A stretch of 64,000 bases of DNA from Mytilus galloprovincialis (GCF_965363235.1 NC_134845.1:33450654-33514653); one strand, 5' to 3'; counted from the first letter of the stretch, positions 24,242-36,402 are shown. Program-made: numbers and translations. The notes: generated by a model from the letters alone, not told the origin.

Positions 24242-26049
24242 TTAAAGAACAATACAACTGGACTTATTTTTTCTTCGAAGTTCTTCTTCTCTACGGCAAT
24301 GGTTAAGTTCTTCCCTTTCTCTTTTGAGTTGTTGGTAATTTTTATATCTGTTTAATTCTTGGACAAATTCAGATTCCTCACCATGAGCCCTGATTGCCAC
24401 TAGAATGTGTTTATTAGAAATGTCCACATGCTCTTTGAGTAGACACAATGATTCTTTGCTTCCAAGATGACAAGCAGCCCACATGCATTTTTCTTGAGTA
24501 TTCAACCACCATTCTTTTTCTAATAATGAATCTTTTATAGGTGGATGAATTAATATATGACTTGCCAGTCTTAATTTTGGTTTTTCCTGGTGAAACAAAT
24601 ACCATAAGAATCCATAAAATTGGGATTTTTCATTCTGTAATAATTCTACATAACTGTCAAATTTATTAGTGATGAAATTGTGTTCAATGAAGTCTACAAA
24701 GGTATCATCATCTAATGCTTCGTGTGTTGCTACATTGTCAATATTTCCATCTTTTATCTCCTTAATAAATCTTTCTAATAAGATTTGATAATGTTTTGGA
24801 TAAATACGTAAACATAAATCTCTATTTTGATTGTTAACATGATTCCCACGAACTGTAGCAGTTGCTCTGTTGTGATTTGATTTGCCAACACGTATATATT
24901 CTATAAGAAATTTACTACTACATTTACTCAAAGCAAGTGATAAACCTTCAAGTGAGACAGTGTTTAATCCAAGTGTCAAACAGACTGCATCGCCAAAAGC
25001 TTTATGTACAAATTCACATGAATTATCTTCTTTGTTGTATTTGAAATAAATACCATTATACCCTTTAATGGTGAAATTTGCTAAATGATTTAAAATTTCA
25101 GAACTTCGAGATTCTTTAATTGAACAAATTTTGGCAAGTTCTTTGAATATCAAGTTTTCTTCAACATGTTCAATAAAAATCTTTCCATCCTGACTAAGAA
25201 TTAACAACAGCAAATAAAAGTGGTACTTTTTTCCTTCTTGGTCTTCCATCTGCTTTTGTAAATATGTCACTTTGTCGATAAAAAGCTCTAGTGGGTGGTG
25301 AAAAAAATCAACACCCCTTCTAAAATAATGGTCATTACATACAAATTTGTAACAACACTCAATAAATCCTACAGGTGTATATATGCGTGCAACATGCCTG
25401 AGAGTCCTGGCCGATATTCTAGGGTTTTCAGATTCCAGGTCTTCATCCCTATAGTCTAAGCATATCTGTACCTTAGTTAAATCTTCTTTCAATGCATATT
25501 TAAAGTACTCATTTATCATAAGATATCGCTCATTTTCATCAAAAGTAAATTCTTCTTCCATATCAAATCTGAATCTTTCAAAGTCTTTAAAAAATGGAAA
25601 ACCTCTGAGAGAATTTTCATATTCATACCAAATACTGCTTGGCATAGTCGTCACAATTAATATTAAAGGAGAACGTTGTATGAATTCTAACATATTTTTC
25701 AAAGGGCATTCCCAGTTTGTTGAAAATGTATGTTTATCAAATGTACCACTGGATCCAAACATACCTTCTAACCAAATGATAGATTTATCGTTTGGATGTA
25801 TATGTATACATGAATTCCATTGCTCGGGTGATGATATTATAACAGGATTCAAGTGGTTATCTGCTATCTCTTCATGAGTGTAATGGTACAATAATTCCTT
25901 AACCATAGATTTTTTTCCACATCCAAAATTTCCAGTAATGACAAGGAATTGTACTCTTTCCAGTTTTCTTATGGCTTCTAGAAAAGCAACTGTTTTATCC
26001 ATTCTTATACCTGTGTTAATGTGATTCTGTATGACAACCTTTGTTCTTG
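24242..26049 (-). CDS. Catalytic exon of STAND gene 1: nSTAND3-like NTPase with CaaX box
   Basis: This 601-residue exon starts after the acceptor 'TTTTAG' at 26050-26051. The first 22 residues align without gaps to the start of the exon at 61069. The P-loop GNFGCGKKS is at 25933-25907. A Walker B-like strand SIIWLEGMFG and a sensor-like strand LILIVTTMPSSIW follow, then a helical region with CEFVHKAFGDAVCLTLG, in the layout I associate with mollusc nSTAND3/DZIP3-like proteins. Near the C-terminus, CMWAACHLGSKESLCLLKEH resembles one ankyrin-like helix pair. A charged helix then ends in RRKNKSSCIVL-stop. C-I-V-L is a CaaX box; a final Leu favours geranylgeranylation. Odd points: the residue after the P-loop Lys is Lys, not Ser/Thr, and Walker B has Glu instead of Asp. 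The family call comes from motif order only. Confidence 0.75.
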
Positions 26050-29000
26050 CTAAAACATAATACATTGTGTATTTGAGGAAAATTAATGTAGGAACGATAT
26101 GCATTTTATGTGTGAGAGAAAAGAAGGCTGTTTTCTTTGTTAGTTTTTTTTTAAATACATTCAAACCAAAGTATTGCTATTCATTTTATTATGCATACAT
26201 TGATATAACACCAACTAGAATATAGTGTTTTGTCTATGAGGATGATATACAGTGTATGAAATGATTACTTTTTGCATTCAAATTTAAATACACTTCTATA
26301 CTTCTATACAATCTACCATTTTCTACATTTGAAAATGCCTGTACCAAGTCAGGAATATGACAGTCGTCCATTCGTTTGATGTGTTTTGTCAATTGTTTTT
26401 GCCATGTGATTAAGGACTTTCCGATTGAATATTCCTCGGAGTTCAGTATTTTTGTGATTTTACTTTTTATACACATTTATGTCTTTAAACTTCACTTTGG
26501 TTTTCTACCAACCCACTCAATCATGTCAATATTTCACATTAAAAATATATGTAAACCAACAATTAAAACAAGAACGTGTCCACGGTACACGGATGCCCCA
26601 CTCACACTATCATTTTCTATGTTCAGTTGACCCTGAAATTGGGGTAAAAGCTCTAATTTTGCATTAAAATAAGAAAGTTCATATCATAGGAAACATGTGT
26701 ACTAAGTGTCAAGTTGATTGAACCTCAACTTCATCCAAAACTACCTTGACCAAAAACGTTAACCTGAAGCGGGACAGACAGACGGACGAACGGGTGCAGA
26801 CCACAAAATATAATGCCCATCTAGTAGTAGACTACTATCGTAGGTGGGTCATAAAACCCATGGTTGGCCCTTGCAAACATATCCAGGACTAAAATGCAAC
26901 AAAACTAAACTAGGACCAATATAAATAATAAACTGTTAGATCAATAACAAAAGCTATGTCTTGTATGTGTAACCTTATCACAAAGTTAATCCATTATAGC
27001 TAATGTTTAAGATGCACATGTAAGTCTCCCTTCCATGAAGATCGTCATTTTATTTCCAATTATTTTGAAACAAACTGCATGACTTGTATAGTTCGGAGAA
27101 AGTATGGCAGAAATTTGTTACAAGCAGACAGACATAAGTTACGTAGTATTTCCCAATCTTTATTTTTCATTTGTCTGTGACTTTGACCAAGGGCAAAAAA
27201 ATGTATTTACTTCCACAAAAATGTGTAACTTACAATCTAAATTATCCAAAGTCTCACTCGTATGACTGTCTGTTCTTCCTACAGGAGCAGCTGTTCCTAT
27301 AACAATTACATGAATTAAGAAGGTAAGAATATTTTATTCATCATCAGTATATTTATTATGGACATATATACATGACATACATTGAATTATATAAAAAGAA
27401 ATAATTAAAAACTGTCCATTCTACTAGTAATCTGATCAATATTATATGAGAGTGGTAATGCCCTTTACCGTCAGGCGTCAAACAGTCATTTTCGGCTACA
27501 GTTAGCGTCAAATTGGTTGAAATTTTACCGTGATTCGTCAAAATATCCTTATCGTGATTCGTCACAGGTCTCAAATAATTATCGTTACCGTCATTTTTGA
27601 GAAAAAAAAATAATTCAAACGTGATTCACCAAATTCAGAGAGTCGATGTTTTTATCGTCTAAAAGAAAACTGTACATTTTATCGGCAAACTCCAAAAATT
27701 ACCGTTAACTAAACGTCATTTGGCCAGAATTTTTACCGTTATTCGTCATGAAAGTACCCCCATTACGACCCTCTGATAGACATGATAGATGTATCACAAT
27801 TATACAATTTATTATAATTGTGTATAATTGTCCTGTAATGTTACAATTGTGCTTATTTCAATGTTAAAGATTACAGAAAATGATTTTATGCTGATATTTA
27901 GTATTTTGTTTTAAAAGTTCAGCAAAAGGAATTGAAAAATGTGACTAAAGAGAAACATGGCCAAAGCAGTAGGTCGAGTAAGGCCACCTTTTGGCCCTTA
28001 AAATACATGACATATAGCAGTTTTACAAAATTGTTAAAATGTAAACTTTCCGCTATTTATTGGAAAGTAGAATACTTCTGTTACATAAATATGGGCTGTT
28101 TTTGACAATACAATGCACATGCAAGTATCAGGTACTAGCATCATTACGTTCATGTTGAATTACTTAAATCTTCACAATTTTAGCATTTGAGACAATTTTT
28201 ATACGGTTTCTGTCTTAAATGGAATCATCACACACCATATCTTCACAGTTCTAATACTTTATATATAGAGTACCCTTTACTATGTTCCCATTCAAATGCA
28301 TTGATCGGCCAAAAAATAGGGGGGGTCCAACCCCCGGACCCCCCCCCCCCTGGATCCGCCACTGATTCTATTGTTATAAATTGTTATGGGAGAAGACTAT
28401 ATTGTCATTTTGTTTATTTTCTTTGGTTACATCTTCTGACATAAGACTCGGACTTCTCTTGAACAGAATTTTAATGTGCGTATTGTTATGCATTTATTTT
28501 TCTACATTGGCTAGAGGTATAGGGGAGGGTTGAGATCTCATAAACATGTTTAACCCCGCTGCTTTTTTGCGCCTGTCCCAAGTCAGGAGCCTCTGGCCTT
28601 TGTTAGTCTTGTATTATTTTTAATTTTTGTTTCTTGTGTACAATTTGGAGATTTATAAGTATGGCGTTCATTATCACTGAACTAGTATATATTTGTTTAG
28701 GGACCAGCTGAAGGACGCCTCCGGGTGCGGGAATTTCTCGCTACATTGAAGACCTATTGGTGACCTTCTGCTGTTGTCTTTTCATGGTTGGGTTGTCTCT
28801 TTGACACATTCCCTATTTCCATTCTCAATTTTATATAAGTGGCCACATTTGTATTCATTCTTAATAATATTTAAATGTAAGTTGTATTTCAAGTTAGTTG
28901 ATGGAAATACATAACATATATAATAACATTAACGGTACCAATGTTCCTGCACCAGATGCGCATTTCGACAATACATGTCTCTTCAGTGATGCTCGTGGCC

Positions 29001-32000
29001 AAAATATTTGAAATCCAAAGCTTATATAAAAGATGAAGAGCTATAATCAAAAAGGTCCAAAAAGTATAGCCAAATCCGTGAAAGGAATCAGAGCTTTGCA
29101 CGAGGGAGATACATTCCTTAATTTATAATAATTTCTAACATTTTGTAACAGCAAATTTTAATAACACAAAAAATCCGTATTTTCATGCCAGTACCGAAGT
29201 ACTTGCTACAGGTTGAGGATGAACACAGATGCCACTTTCATTTTTGACAAAAAACATCTGGAAAGTGACCTATTATGGCATATTTGACACGTTTGATAGA
29301 TTTTTAATATCTAAGCTTGCATTTGAGCGTCTAAATCAGTTCAAATCTTTCTCATAAACTAATTAAATCTACTAAAAGTAGACACTTAAGTGTTTAAAAA
29401 GTTTCCAAAAATTTTCATCAAATGGAACTGAAGTTTAAGGATAAAATCGGCCCTTAACCTACTCCTTTGGTTTATTTTAAGGCTTAAATCATTTAATTAG
29501 CAAATATATGATACATATAATTTTACACTTCAGTGACTGCATTTTATACACTGGTTTGAACTAGAACTTTACGAGACTAGCCTTGAATTAAACTATCTTC
29601 TTATTTTTGTCTCACCTTGATCAAGTCAAAAAGCTCGGCTTATGTATGCTGTTACAGCATCTGCAGCTAAGTAAACAGTGTATAAAGTTGTGATTAGGCC
29701 AGTTTAAGAAGAACATCTAGGTCTATGTAGTTGTATTAATTTTTTTAGCAGATTATTCAACCCACTCCTTTAGTCATGGTTTAATGACTTTGAAATTTTA
29801 TAATACTTTAGATGTTTTATTTTGTGATTAGGTCAGTTAAAGGGGAACCATTAGTGGTAGGTCAATGAAATTTGGTATGTAGAAAGAGGGTGGTAAAGGG
29901 GGGTACTGAACACGGAAACACGTGAAATAAAAATCGCAAAAACGTAGCACGAAAAATAAAAATCGAGAAAAACGAAGCACGATAAATGAGATCGTAAATA
30001 TTAAGGAAACAAGTACCAGAAGTTATATCCACTCGTTCTTGTAGGCAGCCATTAGTAATGAACATGAAGACCTTGCGGTCACCTTTTAGCGTCCGCTACT
30101 TGCATCTTACTTGATAAAAAATTGAATTCATAGGCTAGCAATTTGATGGACTTCCGATTAATACCATACATATTGCAAAAGCAAAAGTAGAATGGTAACA
30201 ATATATACATCAATTTATATAAGTTTACACAAGTTTCAGAAGGTATTATAACACACTGACTTTTTAATCAAATTCGGGACCTGCACGAGAAATTAAGAGC
30301 ACTGACACGAAACACGGAAAATAAGTAAGGGGAAACACGAAGCACGCAAATCGAGCCAAAGACGAGAAAACGAGAAATAAAACGTTTAAACACGAAAATA
30401 CGTGAAATAAAAAGGCCGAAAACGTTGCACGAAAATAACCCTTTACCACCCTCTAGAAATATTAGCATTGACACATCTCATTTAAATGTAAATTAATTTC
30501 TTTACCCCTCAGCCCTTGACCATTGACTTATGGTTTGCATCCTTTACATGTTAAGTGTGTGATATGATCCGTTTAAGAGAAAACTCTATAAATGTAACAG
30601 TTTTCAAGAAATCGACAAAACTTATATTTTATCATATGTTCTGTGTTTTGCCCTGACAGCTACATGTTGGTTGTCAGGCAGGGTCATCTGACAAATATTT
30701 TTTATCTAGATAACCAAGTAAGGATTGTGGCCAAGTTTGGTTAAATTTAGGTTTGTAGTTTTAAAGGAAAAGACATTTTTTTTTAAAGTAAATTGACAAT
30801 GACGACATGCGACAGACACCAAGTGATTGGGAAAGCTCACATTGGCCTTTTAGGTCAGGAAAGCTAAAGATGCATCTGGTCATTTTAATTTTTCAATGCC
30901 TGGTTGTTAACTGAAGTGAAGTTAGTAGAGATTGGTCAGGATTTCTAGCTCAAACATTCTATGTTAAATAAGTTAGAACTGTTCATATGCAGAATTCAAT
31001 GGCATTTTTTCTTTAAGTTCAAAGGGACTCTGATAAATGAAAACTCTTTCATTTCAGTGTGATTTTCGTCACCTTTGAGCCGTAATGTTATGAAAAATTT
31101 GCAGGTATTAAATGTTTTTTTTTCAATTTCAGCATGTTCAAAGCAAAACAATACCACTACGATAAGAAATTTGAAATTTTTGGACCATTCAGGCAACATG
31201 AGTTCAGTGAACTTTACTTCAGGCAAGAATTTTTTCAAATAGATATAAAAAACATTGTATATATACAATATCATGCATCAAACTAAGATAAAAGGTAATG
31301 CCTTAAAACCTGATAAAAAAAACATATTTGCACATTTTTTAAGCCCAAATGGGGACAACCATATTCAATGACAGACTCAGTGTTCTGCCACTAGTTAGAC
31401 GCTGCAGCCAAAATGTCTGCTGGAATTTGTCCAAAATAGTTAATGCCATTTGTCCATGTACATTTTTGACATTGATATAATCACATATCAATGTCATGAA
31501 GAAAAAAAAAACTCTTTTTCTGCTAAACTCATCTTTACCAAAAATGTTAAAGCAACTTCTTCTCTCTTATTACACACGGTACAATTTTTTTTTGGCATGG
31601 TACTTATTTTTGTTGATTTCATGACCACTAATTTAGTGCTTAAAGAAATGCAAATAGACTTGAATATATTAAATGTGTTTTCAAAGCCTTACATTTAAGT
31701 ATGTCTGAAAAAAAATTCTCCAATCCCACTGAAAGGATATATATATATCCATATATCCATAAAACTGCAGAGTATAAATATATAGCACACCATAATGATG
31801 ATTATACATAAAAGCGGTTATCAATTTTTTTTCATATAATTTAAAATGCCTATCATACATACCTGTAGAAAAGTTGATGTTCTCAGACTGAAATACAGTA
31901 ACATTGTTTGTAACTGATGTCCCTACAATATAGAATAAACAGGTAATTTATATACCTATAATAAAAAATATATCAGGTAATTGATGTACTCCTACAAAAG

Positions 32001-35000
32001 AGAAATATCAGGTAGTTGATGTACCTTTGATAGAGAAATATCAGGTAGTTGATGTACCTTTGATAGAGAAATATCAGGTGACTGATGTACCTTTAATAGA
32101 GAAATATCGGGTAACTAACGTACCTTTGATAGAGAAATATAAGGTAACTGATGTACCTATAATAGAGATCTATCAGGTAACTGATGTACCTTTGATAGAA
32201 AAATAGCAGGTAACTGATGTACCTATAATAGAGAAATAGGAGGTAACTAATGTACCTACAATAGAGAAATATCAGGTAATAAATGTTCCTTTGATAGAAA
32301 AATATCGGGTATCTAATGTGCTTTTGATAGAGAAATATAAGATAACTGATATACCTTTGTTGAAGAAATATCAGGTAACTGATGTACCTACAATAGAGAA
32401 ATATCAGGTAACTGATGTACCTTTGATAGAGAAATATCAGGTAACTGATGTACCCACAATAGAGAAATATCAGGTAATTAGTGTACCTTTGATGGAGAAA
32501 TATAAGGTTACTGATGTACTTACAATAGAGAAATATGAGGTAACTGATGTACCTTTGACAGAGAAATATCAGGTAATTGATGACGTACCTACAATAGAAG
32601 AATATCAGGTAACTGATGTACCTTAAAATGTTAAATAGAGAAATATTAGGTTACTGATCTTCCTACAATAGAGAAATATGAGGTAACTTATGTACCTTTG
32701 ATAGAGAAATATCAGGTAATTGATGTACCTACAATAGGGGAATATCAGGTAACTGATGTACCTACAATAGAGAAATATCAGGTAATTAGTGTACCTTTGA
32801 GCGATAAATATCAGGTTACTGGTGTACCTACAATAGAGAAATATGAGGTTACTGATGTACCTATAATAGAGAAATATGAGGTTACTGGTGTACCTATAAT
32901 AGAGAAATATGAGGTAACTGAGGTACCTACGATAAAGAAATATCAGGTTACTGATGTACCTTTGATAGAGAAATATCAGGTAACTAATCTACCTATTATA
33001 GAGAAATATCGGGTAACTGATGTTCCTTTGATAGAGAAATATCAGGTAACTGATGTACTTTTGATAGAGAAATATCAGGTTACTGATGTACTTTTGATAG
33101 AGAAATAACTGATTAACCTACAATAGAGAAATATCAGAAAATTTATGTACCTACAATCAGGAAATATGAGGTAACTGATATATCTACTATAGGGGATTAT
33201 CAGGTAAGTGATGTACCTACAATAGGGGAATATCAGGTAACTGATGTACCTATGATAGAGAAAAATCAGGTAATTGATGTACCTACGATAGGGAAGTATC
33301 AGGTTACTGATGTACACAGCTACTTTTGCATAAGTACTATTTCTGTACTAAAAATCTGTAGCACTGGAAATTTACTTTTAATATTCAGTACTATTTTGTT
33401 ACTTTAAAATTATTGTAATATTTAGGTACCTGTATTTTACAGTACTTAATTTGTACTTGAAATTTAGGTACTACAGATTTTTGGTTACTACCGTTACATT
33501 TTCAGCATTTTTAAAGTTTTTCTATTTTAAATCTCTTAAAATTATGATTTTCAAGCATGGAATATTGTATTATTTCTGTACGAAAATATTTAGTACAAAT
33601 CAAGTACTGTAAAATACAAATACCTAAATATTACAATAATTTTAAAGTAAAGAAATAGTACTAAATATTAAAAGTAAATTTCCAGTACTACATATTTTTA
33701 GTACAGAAATAGTACCTCTGCAAAAGTAGCTGTGTACCTTTGATAGAGAAATATTAGGTAACTAATCTACATATCATAGAGAAATATCAGGTAATTGGTC
33801 TACCTAAGTCCTTTGATGGAGAAATATAAGGTTACTGATGTACCTTTGATAGAGAAATATCAGGTAATTGATGTACCTACAATAGAAGAATATCAGGTAA
33901 CTGATGTACCTTCAAATGTTAAATAGAGAAATATTAGGTTACTGATCTTCCTACAAAAGAGAATATGAGGTAACTTATGTACCTTTGATAGAGAAATATC
34001 AGGTAACTGATGTACTTTTGATAGAGACATAACTGATAAACCTACAATAGAGAACTATCAGAAAATTGATGTACCTACAATAGAGAAATATGAGGTAACT
34101 GATGTACCTTTGATAGAGAAATATCAGGTAACTGATATATCTACAATAGGGGAATATCAGGTAAGTGATTACCTACAATATGGGAATATCAGGTAACTGA
34201 TGTATCTATGATAGAGAAAAATCAGGTTATTGATGTACCTACGATAGGGAAATATCAGGTTACTGATGTACCTTTGATAGAGAAATATCAGGTAATTAAT
34301 CTACCTATCATAGAGAAATATCGGGTACTGGATGTTCCTTTGATAGAGAAATATCAATTACTGATGTACTTTTGATAGAGAAATATCAGGTAACTGATGA
34401 ACTTTTGATAGAGAAATAACTGATTAACTTAATACAACAGAGAAATATCAGAAAATTGATGTACCTACAATAGGGAAATATCAGATTACTGATGTACCTA
34501 CAATAGAGAAATATTAGATAATTGATGTATCTGTGATAGGGAAAACTGATGTATCTAAAATTGGGAAATATGAAGTAACTAATGTACCTTTGATCATTGT
34601 TGATAGAGAAATATCAGGTAACTGATGTACCTTTGATAGAGAAATATCAGGTAACTGATGTACCTTTGATAGAGAATTATCAGGTTAATGATGTACCTAA
34701 AATAGGGGAATATTAGGTAACTGATGTACCTACAATAGAGAAATATTAGGTAACTAATGTACCTTTGATAGAGAAATATCAGGTAACTGATGTACCTTTG
34801 ATAAAGAAATATCAGGTAACTGATGTACCTACAATATAGAAATATCAGGTAACTGATGTACCTACAATATAGAAATATCAGGTTACTGATGTTCCTACAA
34901 TAGAGAAATATCAGGTTACTTATAATTATGTACCTAGTTACAATAGAGAAATATCAGGTAACTGATGTACCTAGGCCTACAATAGAGAAATATCAGGTAA

Positions 35001-36402
35001 CTAATGTACCTATAATAGAGAAATATCAACTTACTGATGTACCTTTAATAGAGAAATATCAGGTAACTGATGTACCTATAGTACAATAGAGAAATATCAG
35101 GTAACTGATGTACCTACAATAGAGAAATATTAGGTTACTGATGTACCTACAATAGAGAAATATCAGGTTACTGATGTTCCTTTGATAGATAAATATCAGG
35201 TCACTGTATAACTTAATGTGTCACAAAACAATAAAGAAATATTGGTGTTTCATTTTGTTTATACTTTTAGTTCTATTTACTTAAGTTTTACTTTATCTTA
35301 TATACCTGGTTGATCATGCTGTTTTGTACATGAAAAACCAGTGTCTTGCTTACACAGTTTTTGTTTATAATAATATAGCATATTTCATAGTCTATGATGA
35401 GTTATTACTATATATTATACCTATGTCATTGTTGTCTTTGTTAGATTAATTTGTATATTTGTTTGATTATTTAAGTCAGCATGATGCGCAGATGTTTTGT
35501 GTGTAAATTTACATTGTTTTTACTGCTGGGTCCCAATTATCGTCATATTATCCCAATATGACTGTTTTGGTTACTTACCCAATTCTGTCAATGTTAAGGA
35601 ACTATGAATATCTGTTAAATAGGTGGGAGGTTTTTTAGCTAGCGATAAAAAAATGATACAACCCACATTTTTTTGGAAAAATGCCTGTTACAAAATCATA
35701 ACTATGGCAGTTGTTTTTCATCTGTTGATTCATAACATTTGATTTCGGTTGTTTTTATAGGCTTCCTGTTTTTGAATTTTCTTTGGAATTCAGTATTTTT
35801 GTTTAACTATTTTAAAGGAAGAGTATGAATGTGCTCCTATAAAGCATCAGGGCTTTCAAATTTAACAAGAAGAATTCCAGGGTTAATGCCTTTATAATAG
35901 TAGACTTACCTTCCTGTGACGTGCATGATAATTGTCGATGAACTGTATCTGCAACATACAAGGCACGGTTTAGGCTAACATTTGAATGTGGTAGACATAA
36001 TTCATCTTCTTTTGAATTTGAAATTGATCTTACATCTTTACCAAGATGTCTTCTTTCAGTTGATTCATTAAAATTTGTAACTTGTTTCTGGTTCACATTT
36101 GGAATTTGAATTGGCATAGACGATTCATTTTCAGTTAGAACTTCAGATTTATTCACATTAGATTTTTTGTGAGTGAAAGTATACACATTTCCATAATGTC
36201 CACTATCTGTAATTTCTTGCCATGATTCAAGTTCATTTTCAACTAGAACAGAGCATGGATTGTTTTTATTGTCATTTAAAGTTTCACCCTCCTCATTTGC
36301 CACAACATTTTGTAATTTAACACTATGTTGATCACAATCTTCTATGCTGCTTTCAACATCACCATGATCAATGTCCGTGTAACATGCTGCTGCCTTGGCC
36401 AT
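24242..36402 (-). CDS. Prenylated STAND NTPase gene 1 (four coding exons, about 807 aa)
   Basis: Coding exons on the - strand: 36402-35910, 31922-31863, 27296-27234 and 26049-24242. Every intron is phase 1, every donor is GT (GTAAGT at two of them) and every acceptor is AG, so the joined frame is open from ATG to stop. The start is supported by a TAA codon immediately before the ATG and an acceptor at 36410-36411, which implies a 5' UTR exon upstream. Exon 1 (164 aa, MAKAAACYTD...) is acidic, Ser/Asn-rich and probably disordered. Exons 2 and 3 (20 and 21 codons) are short linkers. The last exon carries the NTPase and a CaaX tail. STAND NTPases are nucleotide-switched scaffolds, often in innate immunity. 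The role here is inferred from fold only; whether the cassette exons are always used is unknown. Confidence 0.68.
26250..26430 (-). repeat. Repeat with spurious 'CHIPDLVQAFSN' frame, reverse copy
   Basis: It is the reverse of 22580-22765 ('gcctgtaccaagtcaggaatatgacag'). It lies in the intron upstream of the catalytic exon of STAND gene 1. Confidence 0.6.
26572..26855 (-). repeat. Family B mussel repeat, reverse copy
   Basis: Begins 'aacaagaacgtgtccacggt' and ends 'actatcgtaggtgggtcataaaa'. Intron of STAND gene 1. Confidence 0.7.
27234..27296 (-). CDS. Cassette exon 3 of STAND gene 1 (63 nt)
   Basis: It is bounded by acceptor 'TTATAG|GAACAG' and a consensus donor 'GATT|GTAAGT'. Read in phase 1 it gives T-A-A-P-V-G-R-T-D-S-H-T-S-E-T-L-D-N-L-D with no stop. 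It starts with the same 'G(A/G)ACA' as the other linker exons (31922 and 62646). The 3n length and symmetric phase mean that skipping it would keep the frame. It was found by phase and splice signals only. Confidence 0.6.
27448..27775 (+). repeat. CGTCA-rich repeat, family F
   Basis: The phrases 'cgtcaggcgtcaaacagtca', 'gtgattcgtca' (twice) and 'tacccccattacgaccctctg' are shared with 13019-13290. The ends 'gagtggtaatg' and 'cattacgaccctc' are near-inverted and resemble those of the element at 29886-30453. Confidence 0.6.
28283..28364. mobile_element. Fragment of the GGATCCGCC MITE family
   Basis: Contains 'cccattcaaatgcattgatcgg', as in 12640-12660, and ends 'cctggatccgccactg'. The left end is not identifiable. 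Confidence 0.55.
28470..28830 (+). repeat. Common mussel repeat ('ttaaccccgctgc...cctgtcccaagtcaggagcc')
   Basis: I recognise this block, with 'gaaggacgcctccgggtgcgggaa' and 'cattgaagacctattggtgacc', as a frequent mussel intergenic repeat. It ends in 'ggttgtctctttgacacattcc', also seen near 8950. Intron of STAND gene 1. Confidence 0.6.
28890..29110 (-). repeat. Bivalve repeat ('ccagatgcgcatttcgacaatacatg')
   Basis: It carries 'ctcttcagtgatgctcgtggcc', 'aaaatatttgaaatcc' and 'aaatccgtgaaaggaatcagagc', a block I know from many bivalve sequences. No second copy in this window. Confidence 0.5.
29886..30453. mobile_element. 568-bp element with inverted ends and TAGAAA duplication, CACGA-rich
   Basis: The ends are 'gagggtggtaaagggg' and 'ccctttaccaccctc'. 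TAGAAA flanks both sides (29880-29885 and 30454-30459). The interior has many 'acacgaa', 'gcacgaaa' and 'aaataaaa.cg' motifs on either side of a plainer centre. No transposase. The short '-' strand frames with FLFHVFSC/FLISRI words come from this repetition. Intron of STAND gene 1. Confidence 0.7.
30590..30870 (+). repeat. Diverged fragment of family A
   Basis: The phrases 'gggtcatctgacaaat', 'gtttggttaaatttagg', 'accaagtgattgggaaagctcac' and 'ggccttttaggtcagg' follow the order of the right half of 21434-22506. Confidence 0.5.
31863..31922 (-). CDS. Cassette exon 2 of STAND gene 1 (60 nt)
   Basis: It lies between acceptor 'TATTGTAG' (31924-31923) and donor 'CTACAG|GTATGT'. Read in phase 1 it gives T-S-V-T-N-N-V-T-V-F-Q-S-E-N-I-N-F-S-T. 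It is symmetric in phase like exon 27234-27296. Its acceptor and first 12 or so bases are the sequence amplified in the adjacent 33-bp array, so the real site is the one next to a complete exon body and donor. Confidence 0.6.
31923..35212 (-). repeat. 33-bp minisatellite (roughly 85 units) derived from a 3' splice site
   Basis: The unit on the - strand reads 'TTTCTCTATTGTAG|GTACATCAGTTAC' plus 'CTGATA'. A variant has 'CTATCAAAGG' in place of 'CTATTGTAGG'. It matches the acceptor and first bases of exon 31922-31863 ('TCTATATTGTAGGGACATCAGTTAC'). Units vary at a few positions and there are occasional indels. A foldback element (33316-33733) interrupts the array. Since 33 is a multiple of 3, long frames appear on both strands; they are repeat artefacts. 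Confidence 0.92.
33316..33733. mobile_element. 418-bp foldback element inserted in the 33-bp array, GTAC duplication
   Basis: The arms (33316 to about 33475 and about 33592-33733) are inverted copies starting 'acagctacttttgca'. GTAC occurs on both sides (33312-33315 and 33734-33737), and removing the element restores a normal array unit. 'agtact' and 'gtactg' motifs are dense in the arms. No frame; superfamily unknown. Confidence 0.8.
35213..35909. other. Intronic sequence with a mussel repeat-like stretch
   Basis: It separates the 33-bp array from exon 1 of STAND gene 1. The part at about 35590-35800 ('ggtgggaggttttttagctagc', 'cataactatggcagttg') looks repeat-like to me, but has no second copy here. 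Confidence 0.35.

Noticed and set aside
26050-26164. N-terminal extension of the 640-codon frame (MNVFKKKLTK...)
   Set aside because: Upstream of the splice acceptor shared with the paralogue; homology begins only at 26049.
22598-26476. Small frames with NCHIPDLVQAFSN
   Set aside because: The same peptide occurs in two opposite repeat copies; it is carried by an interspersed repeat.
30264-30474. Frames with FLFHVFSC/FLISRI words on the - strand
   Set aside because: Come from the CACGA-rich element at 29886-30453 and repeat in its two halves.
32291-33108. Two + strand frames of 111 and 136 codons with an 11-residue repeat (IEKYQVTDVP-type)
   Set aside because: They are the antisense reading of the 33-bp array, whose unit length is a multiple of 3. 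The array derives from a - strand splice acceptor, and frames break wherever units vary.
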